A DNA stretch of 18,719 nucleotides, from assembly GCF_002607855.1 (NCBI RefSeq), contig NZ_AWQQ01000049.1, positions 99,926 to 118,644 on the forward strand, read 5' to 3'. Positions 16,661-18,719 of this stretch are shown one piece after another. Each line of letters begins with the position of its first letter. Position 1 is the first letter of the stretch. This DNA is from Desulforamulus profundi. Its GTDB lineage: Bacteria > Bacillota_B > Desulfotomaculia > Desulfotomaculales > Desulfotomaculaceae. Both the position numbers and the translations under genes were made by a program. The notes beneath the pieces are model-generated. The model was given only the letters and a program-made list of their open reading frames with translations, did not search any database and was not told the DNA's origin.

Positions 16661-18719
16661 CTATGCAAGTTCCCGTTTAATGGTTTCTACGGTGAAGGCC
16701 TCGATGATATCTCCTTCCTGGATGTCGTTAAAACGATCAATGGTGATGCCGCACTCATAACCCTGAGCCACTTCTTTGGCATCGTCTTTGAAACGTTTCA
16801 AGGAGTCCAGTTTGCCTTCATGAATGACAATCCCGTCGCGAATGACCCGGATTCCCGAATCCCTGGTAATCTTGCCTTCGGTTACATAACCCCCGGCAAT
16901 GGTGCCAATTTTGGAGGCCTTGAAGATCCTTCTGACCTCCACGTGTCCCAGAATGACCTCTTTAAATTCAGGATCCAGCAGGCCGCTCATGGCCTTCTTG
17001 ACATCATCGATTACCTCATAAATAACGCGATAGAGGTGAATGTCAATTTTTTCTGCTTCGGCTATCTTTCTGGCATTGGCATCCGGGCGAACGTTAAATC
17101 CGATGACAATGGCATTGGAGGCAGAGGCCAGCATAATGTCGGTTTCATTGATGGCGCCAACCCCGCTGTGAATAAGGTTCACCTTGACCTCATCGGTGGT
17201 CAGCTTCTCCAGGGCCTGGGCCAGCGCTTCGATGGATCCCTGTACATCGGCTTTCACAATGATGGGCAGTTCTTTGATCTGACCCTCCTGGATGTGTTTA
17301 AACAAATCATCCAGCGAGATTTTGGTCGTAGACTTAAGAATTTCTTCTCTCTTGCGAATTTGCCGTTTTTCCGCCACTTCTCTGGCCAGCTTTTCGTCTT
17401 CTACCGCCACCAGGATATCCCCGGCTTCCGGCACATCGGACAGACCCAGGATTTCCACCGGTGTACTGGGACCGGCCTTTTTCACCCGGCGGCCCTTATC
17501 ATCGATCATGGCCCTGACGCGGCCGGAAACATGACCCACAACAATAGTATCTCCCACATTTAAGGTGCCATTCTGGACCAGGACGGTGGCTACGGGGCCT
17601 CTGCCCTTATCCAGTTCAGCCTCCACAACGGTACCCCTGGCCTGGCGGTTGGGGTTGGCTTTCAGTTCATGCACCTCGGCCACCAGCAGGATCATTTCCA
17701 GCAGGTTATCCAGGCCGGTACGGGCCTTGGCGGATACAGGAACGGCAATGACATCGCCCCCCCAGTCTTCCACCACCAGTTCATGCTGGGTCAGTTCCTG
17801 CTTTACTTTGTCCGGGTTGGCGTCCGGTTTATCCATTTTGTTAATGGCTACAATAATGGGAACATTGGCGGCCTTGGCGTGGTTAATGGCCTCCACCGTT
17901 TGGGGCATCACCCCGTCATCGGCGGCCACCACCAGAATGGCGATATCCGTAATTTGTGCGCCACGGGCCCGCATGGCCGTAAAGGCGGCGTGACCCGGCG
18001 TATCCACAAAGGTGATTTTCTTGCCGTTGTGCTCCACCTGGTAAGCGCCGATATGCTGGGTAATACCCCCGGCCTCACCGGCGGTCACATTGGTCTCCCG
18101 GATGGCATCCAGCAAAGAGGTTTTACCATGGTCAACGTGACCCATGATGGTTACCACCGGTGGACGGGAAACAAATAGAGAAGGATCATCCTCGGGCTCA
18201 GCCATCACCAGGGCCTCTTTATCCACCGCCACTTTCAGCTCCGCTTCCACGCCAAATTCACCGGCAATCAGGGCAGCGGTATCAAAGTCAATCTCCTGGT
18301 TAATAGTGGCCAGAATGCCCAGGCCTAAAAGTTTTTTAATGACTTCCGCCGCAGTCTTCTTGAGCTTTTCGGCCAATTCCTGAACCGTAACGGTTTCACC
18401 GATCTGAATGGGTCTCTTATCCAGTACCGGCGGCGGTGCAGGATGTTCCTGTCTCCTTCTGGGTTTTTGCTGGCGGTGTTTATTCAGTTTGGTACTTTCG
18501 ATGCTATTGTCAGCCCACTTACCGTCTTTCTCATAATTTTTACGGCGGTCACCCTTGGTTTTATCCGGCGCCTTGGTAGGCTTCGGCTGGGCAACCTGCT
18601 CCGGCGGTTTTGGAATTACCGGACCCGCATTGCGCGCCCCGCCCCCCGGTCGTCCTCCCTGGGGCGACCTGCCGCCGCCGGCGGGACGATCTCCATAGGG
18701 TGGTCTGCCGCCGCCGGCA
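16661..18719 (-). CDS. infB: Translation initiation factor IF-2 (5' end outside window)
   Basis: GTPase that brings initiator tRNA to the 30S subunit. The frame is open to the window edge with no start, so 685 residues are visible and the N-terminus is missing. From the edge: a Gly/Arg/Pro-rich low-complexity stretch ([25 protein letters not shown]), a basic Lys/Arg/Gln linker, an IF2 N-terminal-type subdomain ([20 protein letters not shown]), and the GTPase with GHVDHGKT (18142-18119), [13 protein letters not shown] and [11 protein letters not shown]. The beta-barrel and C-terminal tRNA-binding domains follow ([20 protein letters not shown]). No frameshift is seen. A TTG at 18376 is internal, not a start. 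Confidence 0.97.
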   Translation of the reverse strand, partial: AGGGRPPYGDRPAGGGRSPQGGRPGGGARNAGPVIPKPPEQVAQPKPTKAPDKTKGDRRKNYEKDGKWADNSIESTKLNKHRQQKPRRRQEHPAPPPVLDKRPIQIGETVTVQELAEKLKKTAAEVIKKLLGLGILATINQEIDFDTAALIAGEFGVEAELKVAVDKEALVMAEPEDDPSLFVSRPPVVTIMGHVDHGKTSLLDAIRETNVTAGEAGGITQHIGAYQVEHNGKKITFVDTPGHAAFTAMRARGAQITDIAILVVAADDGVMPQTVEAINHAKAANVPIIVAINKMDKPDANPDKVKQELTQHELVVEDWGGDVIAVPVSAKARTGLDNLLEMILLVAEVHELKANPNRQARGTVVEAELDKGRGPVATVLVQNGTLNVGDTIVVGHVSGRVRAMIDDKGRRVKKAGPSTPVEILGLSDVPEAGDILVAVEDEKLAREVAEKRQIRKREEILKSTTKISLDDLFKHIQEGQIKELPIIVKADVQGSIEALAQALEKLTTDEVKVNLIHSGVGAINETDIMLASASNAIVIGFNVRPDANARKIAEAEKIDIHLYRVIYEVIDDVKKAMSGLLDPEFKEVILGHVEVRRIFKASKIGTIAGGYVTEGKITRDSGIRVIRDGIVIHEGKLDSLKRFKDDAKEVAQGYECGITIDRFNDIQEGDIIEAFTVETIKRELA

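Noticed and set aside
16652..17563. 303-codon plus-strand open frame opposite infB
   Set aside because: It is a shadow of the conserved infB frame; its protein is low in recognisable motifs and there is no convincing ribosome site. The same applies to plus-strand frames at 1406-2032, 8602-9336, 10515-11060 and 10988-11599.

Overview
The window looks like a piece of the chromosome of an endospore-forming, Gram-positive anaerobe of the Clostridia, most like the Desulfotomaculum/Pelotomaculum group (Peptococcaceae). This rests on gene content, gene order and protein similarity from memory, not on a search. Every supported gene lies on the minus strand, so the transcription order runs from high to low coordinates. 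The order infB-rbfA-nrnA-truB-ribF-rpsO-pnp-ylxY-mlpA-ymxH-dpaA-dpaB-asd-dapG-dapA is close to the Bacillus subtilis order, with a few insertions.

Layout in transcription order. (1) 18719-14365: translation factor IF-2 (5' end cut by the window edge), ribosome-binding factor A, the DHH phosphoesterase NrnA and tRNA pseudouridine synthase TruB. They are tightly packed, with overlaps at rbfA/nrnA and nrnA/truB. (2) 14322-12341: RibF, a pair of small unrecognised genes with their own good promoter, then rpsO behind a structured leader and ending in a strong terminator. (3) 12225-9931: polynucleotide phosphorylase and its terminator. (4) 9863-6761: the germination hydrolase SleB, the YlxY-type deacetylase-like protein and the M16 peptidase MlpA; sleB and mlpA each end in a terminator. 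(5) 6740-5908: a 17-bp inverted repeat, a small unrecognised membrane protein behind a sigma-E-like promoter, and YmxH with a terminator. (6) 5786-1: dapB-dpaA-dpaB-asd-dapG-dapA, closed by a terminator at the left edge. This block makes the lysine/diaminopimelate precursor and diverts it to dipicolinic acid, the spore-core solute. No gap between genes exceeds about 210 bases.

The most important caution is that nine genes are broken by twelve frameshifts (dapA, dpaB, dapB twice, mlpA twice, ylxY, sleB, pnp twice, ribF, truB). Every one is repaired by adding a single base, mostly in a short homopolymer. Many of these genes are essential or near essential, and the reading frames are otherwise well preserved. 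I read this as base-calling or assembly error, not gene decay. I therefore annotate each as one full-length gene.

I saw no phage, transposase, CRISPR array, tRNA or rRNA. The parts that are not standard housekeeping are the two-gene cassette at 12731-13195, the membrane protein at 6216-6557, and the inverted repeat at 6672-6740.
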